DNA of 42,499 bases from Ignavibacteria bacterium CG1_02_37_35 (GTDB lineage Bacteria; Bacteroidota; Ignavibacteria; Ignavibacteriales; Ignavibacteriaceae): the NCBI GenBank assembly GCA_001871325.1, contig MNVA01000098.1:1-42499 (forward strand), given 5' to 3'. The notes below the pieces were generated by a model that saw nothing but the letters and a program-made list of their open reading frames with translations, had not been told where the DNA came from and made no database searches. Shown here piece by piece: positions 1-8,772 of the stretch; the stretch's first letter is position 1; the number at the start of each line of letters is the position of its first letter. Position numbers and translations under genes: made by a program.

Positions 1-55
1 CTTGTCAAAGAACAATGAAAATTCTGATTGAATTTTACTTTTACTTTATTATTTT

Positions 56-86
56 AAGGGAAACGATTTGTTTTTTCGTTTCCCTT
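56..86. terminator. Perfect inverted repeat, possible terminator
   Basis: AAGGGAAACGA and TCGTTTCCCTT form a perfect 11-bp stem around a 9-nt T-rich loop. It lies about 75 nt beyond the stop of the minus-strand glucanase gene. A T-run (TTTTTT) begins a few bases after the stem on the plus strand, but the minus strand shows only a short U-run. It could therefore end a plus-strand gene entering from the left, or simply be an intergenic hairpin. The stem is seen directly; the role is inferred. Confidence 0.45.
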
Positions 87-162
87 ATTAATGATTTTTT
101 CTCTTTTTCTTACTTAACTTGTTCTCTTTTAATTACTTATGACCTCCTGTGGTCATTTGATA

Positions 163-2592
163 CTATTTTAAAAATATCATTTTTTTAGTTTGGATAAAAT
201 CACCTGCACGAAGTTGATAAAAATATATGCCCGAGGCGAATCCGCTTTTGGCAGAAACCCCGCTTCCCATCTGTTTGTTGCTTGTTGTTTGTTGTAAGTT
301 GAATACAACTTTATAACTGCCGGGTTGTTTTTCTTCATTCACTAACACTGCGACTTCATTCCCAAGCACATCATATATTTTTAGTGTTACTTTGCAGCCG
401 ACTGCCAACTGCCAACTGATTACTGTACTTGGGTTAAAAGGATTCGGATAGTTCTGCATCAAAGCAAATTCTTTCGGCACTTCACTCTCTGATTCGGTTT
501 CAGTAGGGTCAGCGACAAAACCGATTTTTTTTAGTGCGCTGTCTATCTCTGCATTTTTCATAAAATTATTCCAAAGTAATTGAGAGCGGTAATTCTCAAC
601 CATAACAATTATCGGACCCTGATCAATTGCTAAATAACTTGAAGCATACCAATTTTCTTTTAAGTTGAACGCATCTTTAAATCCGTAAATTCCCCAAATC
701 TTACTGCCGTATGTGTTGTAAAAATTTTTAAAGGTCATAATAGATTCGGTCGGAGTGTACGGCATAGACGATAGAGCGGCTGTTGGTGAAATCGTGCCAT
801 TATCATTAAATGGTTCGTGGACTGAATAGCCGAACGGATCATCACTTGCAGTAAATCCCCAGGTGAGTTGATTGTAACCGGGCATCCCTTTAGGGTTTGC
901 CTTAGCATACTCACGCTGAATAAGCGTATGATTTTTATTGTTCACAAAATAATTTGTGTAAGCATCTTTTTTGTTCCGGGGATCAAATCCCAAAAAAGAA
1001 TAATGCGCAAAGAAAAGAGGTCCTCCGTAATCCCAGCCGACATCTAATTTGTATCCATAAAAATATTTTCCATTTTTATAAGAGGAATGACTCGCCCAAC
1101 CGTTAGCATAAAGACTTGCAGGTACGCTATGCTTCGGAGAAGCAATTCCCAAGAGATAAACGATCATCGTCTCATTCCAGCCGGCGAGCTGCATGTTCAT
1201 TTGCCACGCATAATTTGGAGACCAATGCCAATACAAAAAATTACTGCTCGAAGTTCTTCTGTACCAATCAAATTCTGTTTCTTCCCACAACCGTGTTATC
1301 ACACTCCTGATTGAATCCTCTTCAGCCGAATTTTGATCAAAATATTTTCTTGCTGCAAGTAATCCCTGAAGCATAAATGATGTTTCCACTAGATCGCCGC
1401 CATCGTCATAAGTGCCAAATGGAATAACTTTTCCGGTTTCTCCGTTCAACCAATGAGGCCAGGCACCGTGAAAGCGCTCTGCTTTTGTTTCAAGAAAATT
1501 TACTATTTTTAACACACGTCCTCTCCCCTGCTGTCGTGTAACAAATCCCCGTTCAATTCCTGTAAGCAGAGCCATGACGCCAAACCCCGATCCGCCTATT
1601 GTTACAGTGTTCTTACTGCCGGTACGTTCGCGTATAAGACCTGAAACAGGGTGAGCGTAATCCCAAAAAAACCGAAATGTTGACTCTTGCAGCATTGTTA
1701 ACCATTCATCGTCATTCATTTGTTTGGTCTCTGCGGTAACTTCAAGGCTTAAAGCAGACTCATTAAGACTTCCATCTATGGCAGCAACTTTATAGCTTGC
1801 ACTTACACCGGTCGCACCGATAAAATCATTATAAAACCGCTCGTCTTTTTGAGTGGTTCCAATCGTAACATAGTTTCCATTTTCAAGTTTATAAATTCTG
1901 TATCCTTGTAAAGTAGTATCAGTATTTAACGTCCATGAAAGCTCAATGTGCTTGTAATAACCTTTTGCGGCAACATTTTGTGGAACTGCAGGCGGAGTGA
2001 CGCTGCCCGAAGACATCCGAATTTCATCAAGATAAAAAATGTGTTGAATGGTATCAGCAGTGTTCTGTCCATAAAAGATAGTTTTAATAATTTTTAAATC
2101 TGCCTGCCCCGGATTTGATTGAAAAATAGAAATGGGGACAGAAATTTTAAACCATTCATTTTCCGGAACCGAAGAAACGTAATCTGATAATTTTTGTTTC
2201 GGAGTTTGTTTATTATTTAAATCCTCAAGATAGATTACCGGGAGATCAGCCGAAGCGATTAGAGAAGTGGTATAAGCCAAAAAAATAATTGAGTCTTTAG
2301 TGGTTGCATCGCGGCCGGGCCAATCAATGCCGGCAACAGCAATTGCCCAGTCTCCCCCGGATTTTGAAGTGTACTTCAAGCGGAGTGAGTTTGTTCCAGA
2401 GTACTTTATGGCAGATTCAACAGGAAATTTGTTTGTGTTGATTAACTCAAGAAGGCTGCTGCCGCTTACCGTTCCCCAGCTTGGATCATAAAAAGAATTA
2501 GACGGACTGTCGTTAAAGAAAACATAATCCTGCGAAAAACTTTTAACCGATAAAAGCATAAAAGAGATGCATATTATTTTTACAAATTTCAT
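163..2592 (-). CDS. Secreted GH144/PF10091-type glucanase with FN3 and T9SS sorting domain
   Basis: A secreted multidomain glycoside hydrolase. From the N-terminus it has a signal peptide (MKFVKIICISFMLLSVKSFSQ), a beta-rich module of about 180 residues that looks like a carbohydrate-binding jelly roll, a fibronectin type III domain (about 205-290), and a catalytic domain (about 295-700) of the Glycoamylase family PF10091. That domain is recognised by the stretches around TWGFTASDDPFGY and FNDNGTISPTAALSSMPY. A T9SS C-terminal sorting domain (NYPNPFNPSTVISW to the final KKMIFLK) ends the protein. PF10091 proteins are often labelled glucoamylase, but characterised members (GH144) cleave beta-1,2-glucan, so a beta-glucan substrate is more likely than starch. 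The track starts at a TTG codon at 2610. I prefer the ATG at 2592, which begins the signal peptide and follows AAGGTTTAGG. The gene is divergent from uxaE across a 665-nt gap. Confidence 0.85.
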   Translation of the reverse strand: MKFVKIICISFMLLSVKSFSQDYVFFNDSPSNSFYDPSWGTVSGSSLLELINTNKFPVESAIKYSGTNSLRLKYTSKSGGDWAIAVAGIDWPGRDATTKDSIIFLAYTTSLIASADLPVIYLEDLNNKQTPKQKLSDYVSSVPENEWFKISVPISIFQSNPGQADLKIIKTIFYGQNTADTIQHIFYLDEIRMSSGSVTPPAVPQNVAAKGYYKHIELSWTLNTDTTLQGYRIYKLENGNYVTIGTTQKDERFYNDFIGATGVSASYKVAAIDGSLNESALSLEVTAETKQMNDDEWLTMLQESTFRFFWDYAHPVSGLIRERTGSKNTVTIGGSGFGVMALLTGIERGFVTRQQGRGRVLKIVNFLETKAERFHGAWPHWLNGETGKVIPFGTYDDGGDLVETSFMLQGLLAARKYFDQNSAEEDSIRSVITRLWEETEFDWYRRTSSSNFLYWHWSPNYAWQMNMQLAGWNETMIVYLLGIASPKHSVPASLYANGWASHSSYKNGKYFYGYKLDVGWDYGGPLFFAHYSFLGFDPRNKKDAYTNYFVNNKNHTLIQREYAKANPKGMPGYNQLTWGFTASDDPFGYSVHEPFNDNGTISPTAALSSMPYTPTESIMTFKNFYNTYGSKIWGIYGFKDAFNLKENWYASSYLAIDQGPIIVMVENYRSQLLWNNFMKNAEIDSALKKIGFVADPTETESESEVPKEFALMQNYPNPFNPSTVISWQLAVGCKVTLKIYDVLGNEVAVLVNEEKQPGSYKVVFNLQQTTSNKQMGSGVSAKSGFASGIYFYQLRAGDFIQTKKMIFLK

Positions 2593-2859
2593 CCTAAACC
2601 TTACTTCCAATTTTCTTCATGACAATAGAGAGTGTCAAATCTTTTTTGATTACCAGGATCATCCCCTTTCTCTTTGATCTGATCTTTTTATATTGAGAAA
2701 GTTATCAAATTAATCTGACGTTGTCAAATATTCCATACAAAAGTTTACAGGGAACTCATTTCAATTATGAACGAATGTCTAATTCAAATTGATTTTACAT
2801 AAGCTAATAACTAACCGGGAAAACCGGAAATTAAAATAATAAATACCAAATAATTTGGG

Positions 2860-2902
2860 ATGAACGTTTGAATGATCGTATGATTGATTGAAAAACGTTC
2901 AT
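2860..2902. promoter_or_regulatory. Inverted pair of AACGTT sites, candidate LacI-family operators
   Basis: ATGAACGTTT (2860-2869) and AAACGTTCAT (2893-2902) are exact reverse complements 23 nt apart. LacI-family operators are typically palindromes centred on CG and flanked by AA/TT, which these resemble. A LacI-family gene sits in the same pectin locus. The second half-site runs into an (ATTC)n tract, so part of the symmetry may come from a repeat element instead of an operator. Confidence 0.35.
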
Positions 2903-2970
2903 TCATTCATTCATCTTCATGCAGTCATCCTCTCGCTTTATTTATGTCATTAATATTCTGTAAATATTGC

Positions 2971-2982
2971 ACGAACGTTAGT
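2971..2982. promoter_or_regulatory. Third AACGTT palindrome upstream of uxaE
   Basis: ACGAACGTTAGT is symmetric at 10 of 12 positions around a central CG. It is the third AACGTT site within about 125 nt in this divergent promoter region. It is a candidate operator for the LacI-family protein encoded at 8936-9967. The symmetry is seen directly; binding is inferred. Confidence 0.3.
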
Positions 2983-3257
2983 TTTAAGGCATTGGTCTCC
3001 CACTGCGGTTTCTCTCTATTTTTTATACAAATTATTTTGGTAAGCCCCCTTGCGCAGAATATCTATTTGAAGAATCAAGCTCCCCCTGATGTCTTACTTT
3101 AGTTTTGAAAAACCGTTTTTTTTTCGAAGTTTCATCACGGGAAATTGTTAAATAATTAATTTATGACAAGAAAAATCGGGAAGAGTTGAAGCATCCCAAA
3201 AGCTTATTTTGCGATCAAAAATATTCTCCCCAAAATCAAAACAAGAAGAGAACCACT

Positions 3258-4508
3258 ATGATTTTAGAAAAATATTCCATGGGAGTCGGGGACAGATTTA
3301 GCCATCAAGCTAAAGCACAACTATCTGCATTTCTGAAAGCAAAAGAAAAAGGAATCACCATTATTCCGGTTTGGAATAAATCAAAACGTGAACATACGCT
3401 AATTGGCTCTTCTCCAAAAACAGTCAGAATGAAAGCTGACGAAGCAGTTGCTGCACTTAGTTGGAAAGATTCTTATTATGTAGACGCCGATCATATCGGA
3501 TTAAAAACTGTGGATGATTTCACAGACTTTGCCGATTTTTACACGCTTGATGTTGCAGATTTTATTGGCGAAAAACCGAATGATGCTGAATTACAAGAGT
3601 TTTTAAAAAGCGCTTCCAAATACACCGGGTCGCTTTTTATTCCGAATGTCTCAAAATCATTTCAAGTAACTGAACAGAAACTAAAAAATATTGCCGATAA
3701 ATATTTAGTTGCTATTAAAGAAGCTTCAAAAATTTACCACCATATCAGTTCAATAAAAGGTTCAGACCACTTTGTTACTGAAGTCTCCGTTGACGAAAGC
3801 AACGAAGCACAATCTCCCGAAGAATTGTTTTTTATTTTGTGCGGACTCGCTTCTGAAAATGTTCCGGTTCAAACTATCGCTCCAAAATTTACAGGACGCT
3901 TTAATAAGGGAGTTGACTATGTTGGAGACGTAAATCAATTCATCAGAGAATTTGAAGATGATGTTGCGGTTATCAACTTTGCAATAAAAGAATTTAAGTT
4001 ACCTGTCAATCTTAAACTCAGCATCCACTCCGGAAGCGATAAATTTTCTCTTTATAAACCGATCTATCAAATCATTAAAAAATATGATGCGGGTTTACAC
4101 TTGAAAACGGCTGGAACTACTTGGTTGGAAGAATTGATCGGATTGGCTGAAGCAGGCGGAGATGGATTGGAAATTGCAAAAGAGATTTACCAACAATCTT
4201 TTTTGAGAAGCGCTGAATTGATGAAGCCTTATGCTACAGTGGTTGATATTGATTTTAGCAAATTGCCAAGGCCTGTGGAAGTTTGGAAATGGTCAAGTGA
4301 AGAATTTACAAATGCACTGAGACATGATCAAAAATGCAGAGATTATAATATCCATTTCAGACAGCTGCTTCATCTTGGATTTAAGATCGCCGCCGAGATG
4401 GGGGACAAATATTATGACGCTTTAAAAAAACATAAAGACGTTATCAGCAAAAACGTTTTTGAAAATATTTTCGATCGGCATATTAAAGTTCTTTTTTTAG
4501 GGGAATAA
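3258..4508 (+). CDS. uxaE: Tagaturonate/fructuronate epimerase
   Basis: Interconverts D-tagaturonate and D-fructuronate in the cytoplasm, linking galacturonate catabolism to the glucuronate branch. The protein of 416 residues has the features I associate with the UxaE family: an N-terminal stretch MGVGDRFSHQAKAQL, the segment DADHIGL near residue 75, and KLSIHSGSDKFSLY in the middle. The track starts it at a TTG (3186). The ATG at 3258 fits better because AGAAGAGAA lies just upstream and the conserved region begins there. kduI follows 69 nt downstream in the same direction, and uxaC, which makes tagaturonate, is in the same locus. The enzymes that would use fructuronate (UxuB, UxuA) are not in this window. 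Confidence 0.85.
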   Translation: MILEKYSMGVGDRFSHQAKAQLSAFLKAKEKGITIIPVWNKSKREHTLIGSSPKTVRMKADEAVAALSWKDSYYVDADHIGLKTVDDFTDFADFYTLDVADFIGEKPNDAELQEFLKSASKYTGSLFIPNVSKSFQVTEQKLKNIADKYLVAIKEASKIYHHISSIKGSDHFVTEVSVDESNEAQSPEELFFILCGLASENVPVQTIAPKFTGRFNKGVDYVGDVNQFIREFEDDVAVINFAIKEFKLPVNLKLSIHSGSDKFSLYKPIYQIIKKYDAGLHLKTAGTTWLEELIGLAEAGGDGLEIAKEIYQQSFLRSAELMKPYATVVDIDFSKLPRPVEVWKWSSEEFTNALRHDQKCRDYNIHFRQLLHLGFKIAAEMGDKYYDALKKHKDVISKNVFENIFDRHIKVLFLGE

Positions 4509-4577
4509 ATTTCGAGTTTTCTTTGAGCAAAGATTCAAAAAACTCTCTAACATTAACAGATACTAAGAGGATAAGTT

Positions 4578-5411
4578 ATGGAAATACGATTCACAACAGA
4601 TAATGCATCTTACAAAAAAATGACCACGGCTGAACTGAAAAAGTTATTCTTAATTGATAAACTTTTTCATGAAGACGAAGTTTACATGATCTATTCAGAT
4701 GTTGATAGATCAATCACCGGTTCCGCTGTTCCAAAGAACGAAAAATTAAAATTACTTAGCAGCAAAAAAGAAATGGCGGCTGATTATTTTTTGCAGAGAC
4801 GTGAAATCGGGATCATCAATATCGGCGGTAATGGACTTATCACCGCTGACGGGAAAGAATTTTCTTTAGAACAGAAAGATGCACTTTACATCGGGAAAGG
4901 AACAAAAGAGATAGAATTTTCAAGTTTATCTTCTGAGAAACCTGCCAAGTTTTATTTTGTCAGTTATCCAGCACATAAAGAATATCCGACCGTACATAAA
5001 AAGTTTTCCGATGCTGAACCTGTCGAGCTTGGAAGTCAAAAAGACGCTAATAAAAGAACCATTTACAAATACATTCATCCAAAGGGAATTAAAAGCTGCC
5101 AATTAGTTATGGGTTTAACGGAACTCGATGAAGGTAACGTCTGGAACACGATGCCGGTACATACGCATCAAAGACGTTCGGAAGTTTATATGTATTTTAA
5201 TATAAACGATGACGCCGTTGTGTTTCATCTTTTTGGTGAACCAAACGAGACAAGACATTTTGTTCTTCGTAACGGTCAGGCGGTGATTTCACCGGGCTGG
5301 TCTGTACATAGCGGAGTCGCTACACAAAGTTATTCTTTTATTTGGGGAATGGGGGGAGAGAATCAAGACTTTGATGACATGGACTGGGTACCTATGAAAG
5401 AATTAAACTGA
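4578..5411 (+). CDS. kduI: 5-dehydro-4-deoxy-D-glucuronate isomerase
   Basis: Isomerises 4-deoxy-L-threo-5-hexosulose uronate, the open-chain form of the unsaturated uronic acid released from pectin by lyases and GH105, to 3-deoxy-D-glycero-2,5-hexodiulosonate. The 277-residue length is normal for KduI. The cupin metal-binding signature is visible in MPVHTHQRRSEVYMYF, with a further His in WSVHSG, and the usual ending GENQDFDDMDWVPM is present. AAGAGGATAAGTT precedes the ATG as ribosome binding site. It follows uxaE and is closed by a strong terminator. The next pathway enzyme, KduD, is absent from the window. A cytoplasmic location is likely, as no signal peptide is seen. Confidence 0.95.
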   Translation: MEIRFTTDNASYKKMTTAELKKLFLIDKLFHEDEVYMIYSDVDRSITGSAVPKNEKLKLLSSKKEMAADYFLQRREIGIINIGGNGLITADGKEFSLEQKDALYIGKGTKEIEFSSLSSEKPAKFYFVSYPAHKEYPTVHKKFSDAEPVELGSQKDANKRTIYKYIHPKGIKSCQLVMGLTELDEGNVWNTMPVHTHQRRSEVYMYFNINDDAVVFHLFGEPNETRHFVLRNGQAVISPGWSVHSGVATQSYSFIWGMGGENQDFDDMDWVPMKELN

Positions 5412-5444
5412 TAAAATTAGTTGAATATAAAATAGTCTTTGCCT

Positions 5445-5469
5445 GATTGAATGAATGATTGATTGATTG
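5445..5469. repeat. GATT/GAAT tetranucleotide repeat tract
   Basis: GATTGAATGAATGATTGATTG is a run of tetranucleotide units between kduI and its terminator. Similar tracts occur at about 2881-2914 and 19930-19953, always in intergenic DNA. Confidence 0.6.
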
Positions 5470-5520
5470 TATGCAATTAGCAGATGATTTTTCAGCGACT
5501 GCAAATTATTCTTTAAAAAC

Positions 5521-5555
5521 AAAAAAGCCGTTAGTAAAAACTGACGGCTTTTTTT
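5521..5555. terminator. Bidirectional intrinsic terminator between kduI and the pectinesterase gene
   Basis: GCCGTTAG and CTGACGGC form an 8-bp stem (one G-T pair) around a TAAAAA loop. Six A residues precede it and seven T residues follow it. It can therefore act in both directions, for kduI (plus) and for the convergent pectinesterase gene (minus), whose stop codon is about 25 nt away. Confidence 0.9.
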
Positions 5556-5579
5556 ATCCCAGAGAAAAATTATTTTCGA

Positions 5580-6590
5580 CTACTTATTCTCGTCCATCTC
5601 TTTCAAAATTGCTACGGGATCCCACTTCCCTTTGAAAATCCATGCCGGTGTAATCCCATCCGGAGAAAATTTACTTTGAGCAAAATCAAGATTGTCTTCA
5701 TGCCACGAATAATCAATTGAATCCCCATGGCAATTAAAAAAATAGATTCTTTTTTCGCCCCACCGTAATCTCACAGGCGGATCAGAAATTTTATGATAAA
5801 TTGCTTTGTCTGCCATATTGTTTGAGAATGTGCAATCAACTAAATAAAATTGAGCATCTCTATGAAAACGCCCTAAAGCAAATCCGGGAACACCATCAAA
5901 TTTAGAATTACAGATGACAAATTTTTGGTTTTCATCATTACTTCCATCGTGCCAGAGAGAAGCATTTTTGTTGTGTCCGTAAAACTTACTGTCGGTAATA
6001 TAACACCAACCCCGCGGGCAAACATAATCAACGTATCCTTCGAAATAGCAATTTTTATGATAATACATTCCATCAACTTTATTCCATAGACTTAACGCAT
6101 CACCGCCGTCCGCGATAATATTACAATCAACAAGGATGATCCGGGTTCCGCCGCCGCATATTGCAAACTGGTGATCATTCCTTCCATAAAGACTTCCATA
6201 ATTATTATGTACTGTAAGATTTTGGAAGATTAAATCCGAAGTCCCTTCTTTAATATTGACTACAGCGGCTCCCCAATCATCTTGATGCATTGCTTTCCAA
6301 TTGCTTCGAAGTTCAGCATAAACGATCATTGTGCTCTCCCTATCTTCACCGATAAATGCAATGGAACTTTTCTCAATGAAAATTTTTTCATGATAAATTC
6401 CATTTTTAATAAGAATAACATATCGTCCCTCTGTTTTCGCAGGAAGTGCATCTATAGCTTGTTGGATAGAAATAAAGTTTCCGCTTCCGTCTTTTGCAAC
6501 TATAATATCAGGAGTATATCCCTTCATTTCCACAAAAAAAATCATCGCTGCCAAAACGATCGTGAAAAATATTTTTGATTTTGAAATCAT
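5580..6590 (-). CDS. Secreted CE8-family pectinesterase, divergent
   Basis: Probably removes methyl esters from homogalacturonan outside the cytoplasm, preparing it for the PL1 lyase. The N-terminus is a signal peptide (ISKSKIFFTIVLAAMIFFVE), followed by a right-handed beta-helix. CE8 landmarks: IIVAKDGSGNFISIQQAID at the start, GIYHEKI near residue 85, GDALSLW where the family has QDTL, VDYVCPRG where it has VDFIFG, and ALGRFHRD where it has LGRPW. The two catalytic Asp residues and the Arg are thus retained, but the surrounding motifs differ, so a related ester substrate is possible. There is no T9SS sorting domain. The track starts at GTG (6602). I prefer the ATG at 6590, preceded by AGAAGG, although the spacing is short. 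The broken gene upstream ends only 32 nt before this start. Confidence 0.75.
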   Translation of the reverse strand: MISKSKIFFTIVLAAMIFFVEMKGYTPDIIVAKDGSGNFISIQQAIDALPAKTEGRYVILIKNGIYHEKIFIEKSSIAFIGEDRESTMIVYAELRSNWKAMHQDDWGAAVVNIKEGTSDLIFQNLTVHNNYGSLYGRNDHQFAICGGGTRIILVDCNIIADGGDALSLWNKVDGMYYHKNCYFEGYVDYVCPRGWCYITDSKFYGHNKNASLWHDGSNDENQKFVICNSKFDGVPGFALGRFHRDAQFYLVDCTFSNNMADKAIYHKISDPPVRLRWGEKRIYFFNCHGDSIDYSWHEDNLDFAQSKFSPDGITPAWIFKGKWDPVAILKEMDENK

Positions 6591-6608
6591 CAACCTTCTC
6601 ACTGAAAT

Positions 6609-6668
6609 TTATTTGAGAAGAATCATTTTCTTTGTTTGCATAAAATCCCCGGTTTTAATAGTAGAGAA
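6609..6668 (-). pseudogene. Orphan end of a T9SS sorting domain, out of frame
   Basis: In the frame next to the upstream gene's, the DNA reads FSTIKTGDFMQTKKMILLK followed by TAA, a textbook final strand of a T9SS sorting domain. No start codon or preceding sorting-domain sequence is attached. It lies directly where the 442-aa ORF at 6623-7951 ends, so it is best read as the surviving 3' end of that gene after an internal deletion. Confidence 0.75.
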
Positions 6669-7951
6669 ATCTCTCCAGCATATTTCATCGCACTGCTGTA
6701 AGTCTGGTTTTTAGCAAGCAAAGCGCCGGTTATAACTGCCCCATCTCCTGATTCAAAAGGCCATTCTACAACAGCCGGGTTTGAAGTGCCTTCAATTTCC
6801 CCGCTGATAAGTACATTTTGGAGACAAACATATTTACCGGTTCTCATTACCGGATCGTTATCAACCCAAGGATAAATTCTAAAATAAAAAGTCTCTCCCG
6901 GGTCAACTTTTTCGTTTAAAGATATTGATACGGGTAAGAGATCGGTTATACTTAAATAATTGTTCACGCTATCCAAAGTTTTGTATTCAACTTTTGTTTC
7001 ATTACTAAACGTCGGATCGGTGGAGTAGTAGAACCCGGCTTTCATTGTATTTATACTTGCTGCGGCAATGCCAAGTGAAATGCCTGTAGCTGTAAAATTA
7101 AATCCTGCTTTGGGGGTAACAACAAACTGGATATAAACCGAATCTATTCGTGTAGTTTGATTTGCGGGCCAGGTATCTAATTTTAATCTTTGGCTTTGCC
7201 CTGGACCTGTGTATTGATTGATCTTCAAATTATTCAGCAATTCATCTAAAGCGGAGACTTGTCCCGATAGAGCAACAGTCGTTCCCGTTCCACCAATCCC
7301 CGGATCACTCAATTCCCACTTTGCACTTGCGGGATACGTAACTGCTTTCGTAGTTCCTGCGATTGTCGCCATTCTCATATAAAGATATTTTGATGTTGAA
7401 CTCGCTCCTGCATACCAGGGATAAACTCTGACGTAGAGAGTCTTTCCATCTACTACATCTTCATTTAATTCAAATGAATAGAGGGAATCAGAATCTTTTT
7501 TTAAGACAAGAATCGTATCGTTTAACTGTGTTGAAGAAGAAAAATTTTCGTCCAGGGAGAACGCTACATTTGCTCTTAAACCATCAGTTCCCTTGCCGCC
7601 AAGGTAAATTGATAGATTCTCAGCATGAAAATTAAACGACGCATTAGGAAGTACGGCAAACTGAACCCATCGGGTATTAACTTGTGTGGTTTCTGCTCCC
7701 CATGGTACGGCACTACCATTCTCAAAGGGCCACCATCTTTGATCCGGTCCGGGACCGTTTGCGTAATCACGTACAACAAAACCAGGACTGGATGTTTGAG
7801 TAAACCCGGATAAATTTCCTGTAACAGCGGATACTTTTTGACTGTCAGACAACGTCAAACTCCATGAGACTGAAGCCGGAGTTTGAGCTAAGATTCTTAT
7901 TGAAAAGAGCAACACCATAAGAATAAAATTCCCACGTAATGAGTTTCGCAT
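6623..7951 (-). pseudogene. Truncated secreted protein with two and a fraction YPW modules
   Basis: A secreted protein of unknown function, probably a broken gene. A signal peptide (RNSLRGNFILMVLLFSIRILAQ) is followed by two copies of a beta-rich module of about 185 residues. Each copy opens with a W-x-L/F-type strand and a GPG(P/Q) loop and closes with LYVRVYPWYAG or FYFRIYPWVDN, then SKY/GKY and an SG turn. A third copy starts (VEWPFESGDGAVITGALLA) but breaks off after about 30 residues, and the reading frame then runs through sorting-domain DNA in the wrong frame to a TGA. The same module begins the PL1 lyase at 11962-14850. The original gene may have carried a catalytic domain that is now lost. 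I start at the ATG at 7951; the track's extra N-terminal residues do not look like a secretion signal. An assembly deletion is an alternative cause. Confidence 0.7.
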
Positions 7952-8013
7952 AACTTTTTTCTTTTTGTAAAAATGAGTTGTCGTTTTTATCTCAAAAATA
8001 GTAATCAAAGAAT

Positions 8014-8772
8014 TCACTTGCCGCCAATTTGGATAGTAGGATTTTTTATCAAATATCTCGCAATCGGTAATTCAATTTCTTTAATTCCTTCGACCACCAA
8101 ACCGGCGACTAATACAGCTCCCTCAAAGGAGAAATGAGTATTGTCGGTTTTGCCCTCCGGTAAAGATTTATATTTATTCGGCGGTATCCATAGAAAAACA
8201 TCCTTTGTTTTGTCGTCTCCCAATTCAGCAAAAACTTTTTCACTTTTTTTATGAACATCAATTAAGGGAACATTCATCTGTACAGCAACTTCTCTGACGA
8301 CAGCAGGATAATCTCCATGTTGATCAACAAACTTTCCTTCCTTATCAAATTTTCTTCTGTTAACAGGAGTTAATAAAACTGGTGCTGCACCTTTTTCTCT
8401 TGTCTCGTTCACGTACTTAATTAAATTTCGTTTATACAAGGTATGTGCTTCTGCGTAGCGAGTGGTATCTGAGATTTTTTGGTCATTGTGTCCGAATTGA
8501 ATGAAAACATAATCTCCCGGTTTAAGTTTATCTAAAACGTTCTTCCATAACCCTTGCTGAATAAAACTTTTTGTGCTCTTTCCGTTCTTGGCATGATTCT
8601 CAAAAGTTAATTCATTACCAAAAAATAGCGGAAGCACTTGTCCCCAACCTCTTTCCGGGTTGTCTTCAATGGGTTTTGTCGCCATTGTTGAATCTCCGAC
8701 GAGATAAATTGTGGGATGATTATTTGTACTGATGAGAAGAGGAAAACAAAGAAAAATGACTAATTTAAACAT
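8014..8772 (-). CDS. CE12-type rhamnogalacturonan acetylesterase (SGNH/GDSL hydrolase)
   Basis: Likely removes acetyl groups from rhamnogalacturonan or related pectin. The 252-residue protein has a short hydrophobic N-terminal signal, then the SGNH blocks: LVGDSTMA with the nucleophile Ser28, the Gly/Asn block NHAKNGKSTKSF, the GHND block (FIQFGHNDQ), and a C-terminal catalytic Asp-His pair in DNTHFS. This arrangement matches the rhamnogalacturonan acetylesterase branch of CE12. The gene lies between the lacI-type regulator and the broken YPW gene, all on the minus strand, with 163 nt upstream that could hold a promoter. No sorting domain is present, so a periplasmic or lipid-free secreted location is inferred. 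Confidence 0.85.
   Translation of the reverse strand: MFKLVIFLCFPLLISTNNHPTIYLVGDSTMATKPIEDNPERGWGQVLPLFFGNELTFENHAKNGKSTKSFIQQGLWKNVLDKLKPGDYVFIQFGHNDQKISDTTRYAEAHTLYKRNLIKYVNETREKGAAPVLLTPVNRRKFDKEGKFVDQHGDYPAVVREVAVQMNVPLIDVHKKSEKVFAELGDDKTKDVFLWIPPNKYKSLPEGKTDNTHFSFEGAVLVAGLVVEGIKEIELPIARYLIKNPTIQIGGK

Larger units (their letters stand above)
2593..3257. other. Divergent intergenic region between the glucanase and uxaE
   Basis: This 665-nt gap must hold the promoters of both the minus-strand glucanase and plus-strand uxaE. I see no convincing gene. It contains three AACGTT-centred sites listed separately and an (ATTC)n tract at about 2901-2914. The 72-aa ORF in the track at 2884 runs through this repeat and resembles nothing I know. 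No clear -35/-10 pair could be fixed by eye. Confidence 0.6.

Noticed and set aside
1087-2491. Plus-strand ORFs of 60-75 aa at 1087, 1116 and 2300
   Set aside because: They lie antisense inside the glucanase gene, lack ribosome binding sites and have no recognisable domains; they are shadows of the real gene.
2884-3102. 72-aa plus-strand ORF in the uxaE upstream region
   Set aside because: It begins inside an (ATTC)n tract and overlaps the operator-like sites; no family resemblance or convincing start.
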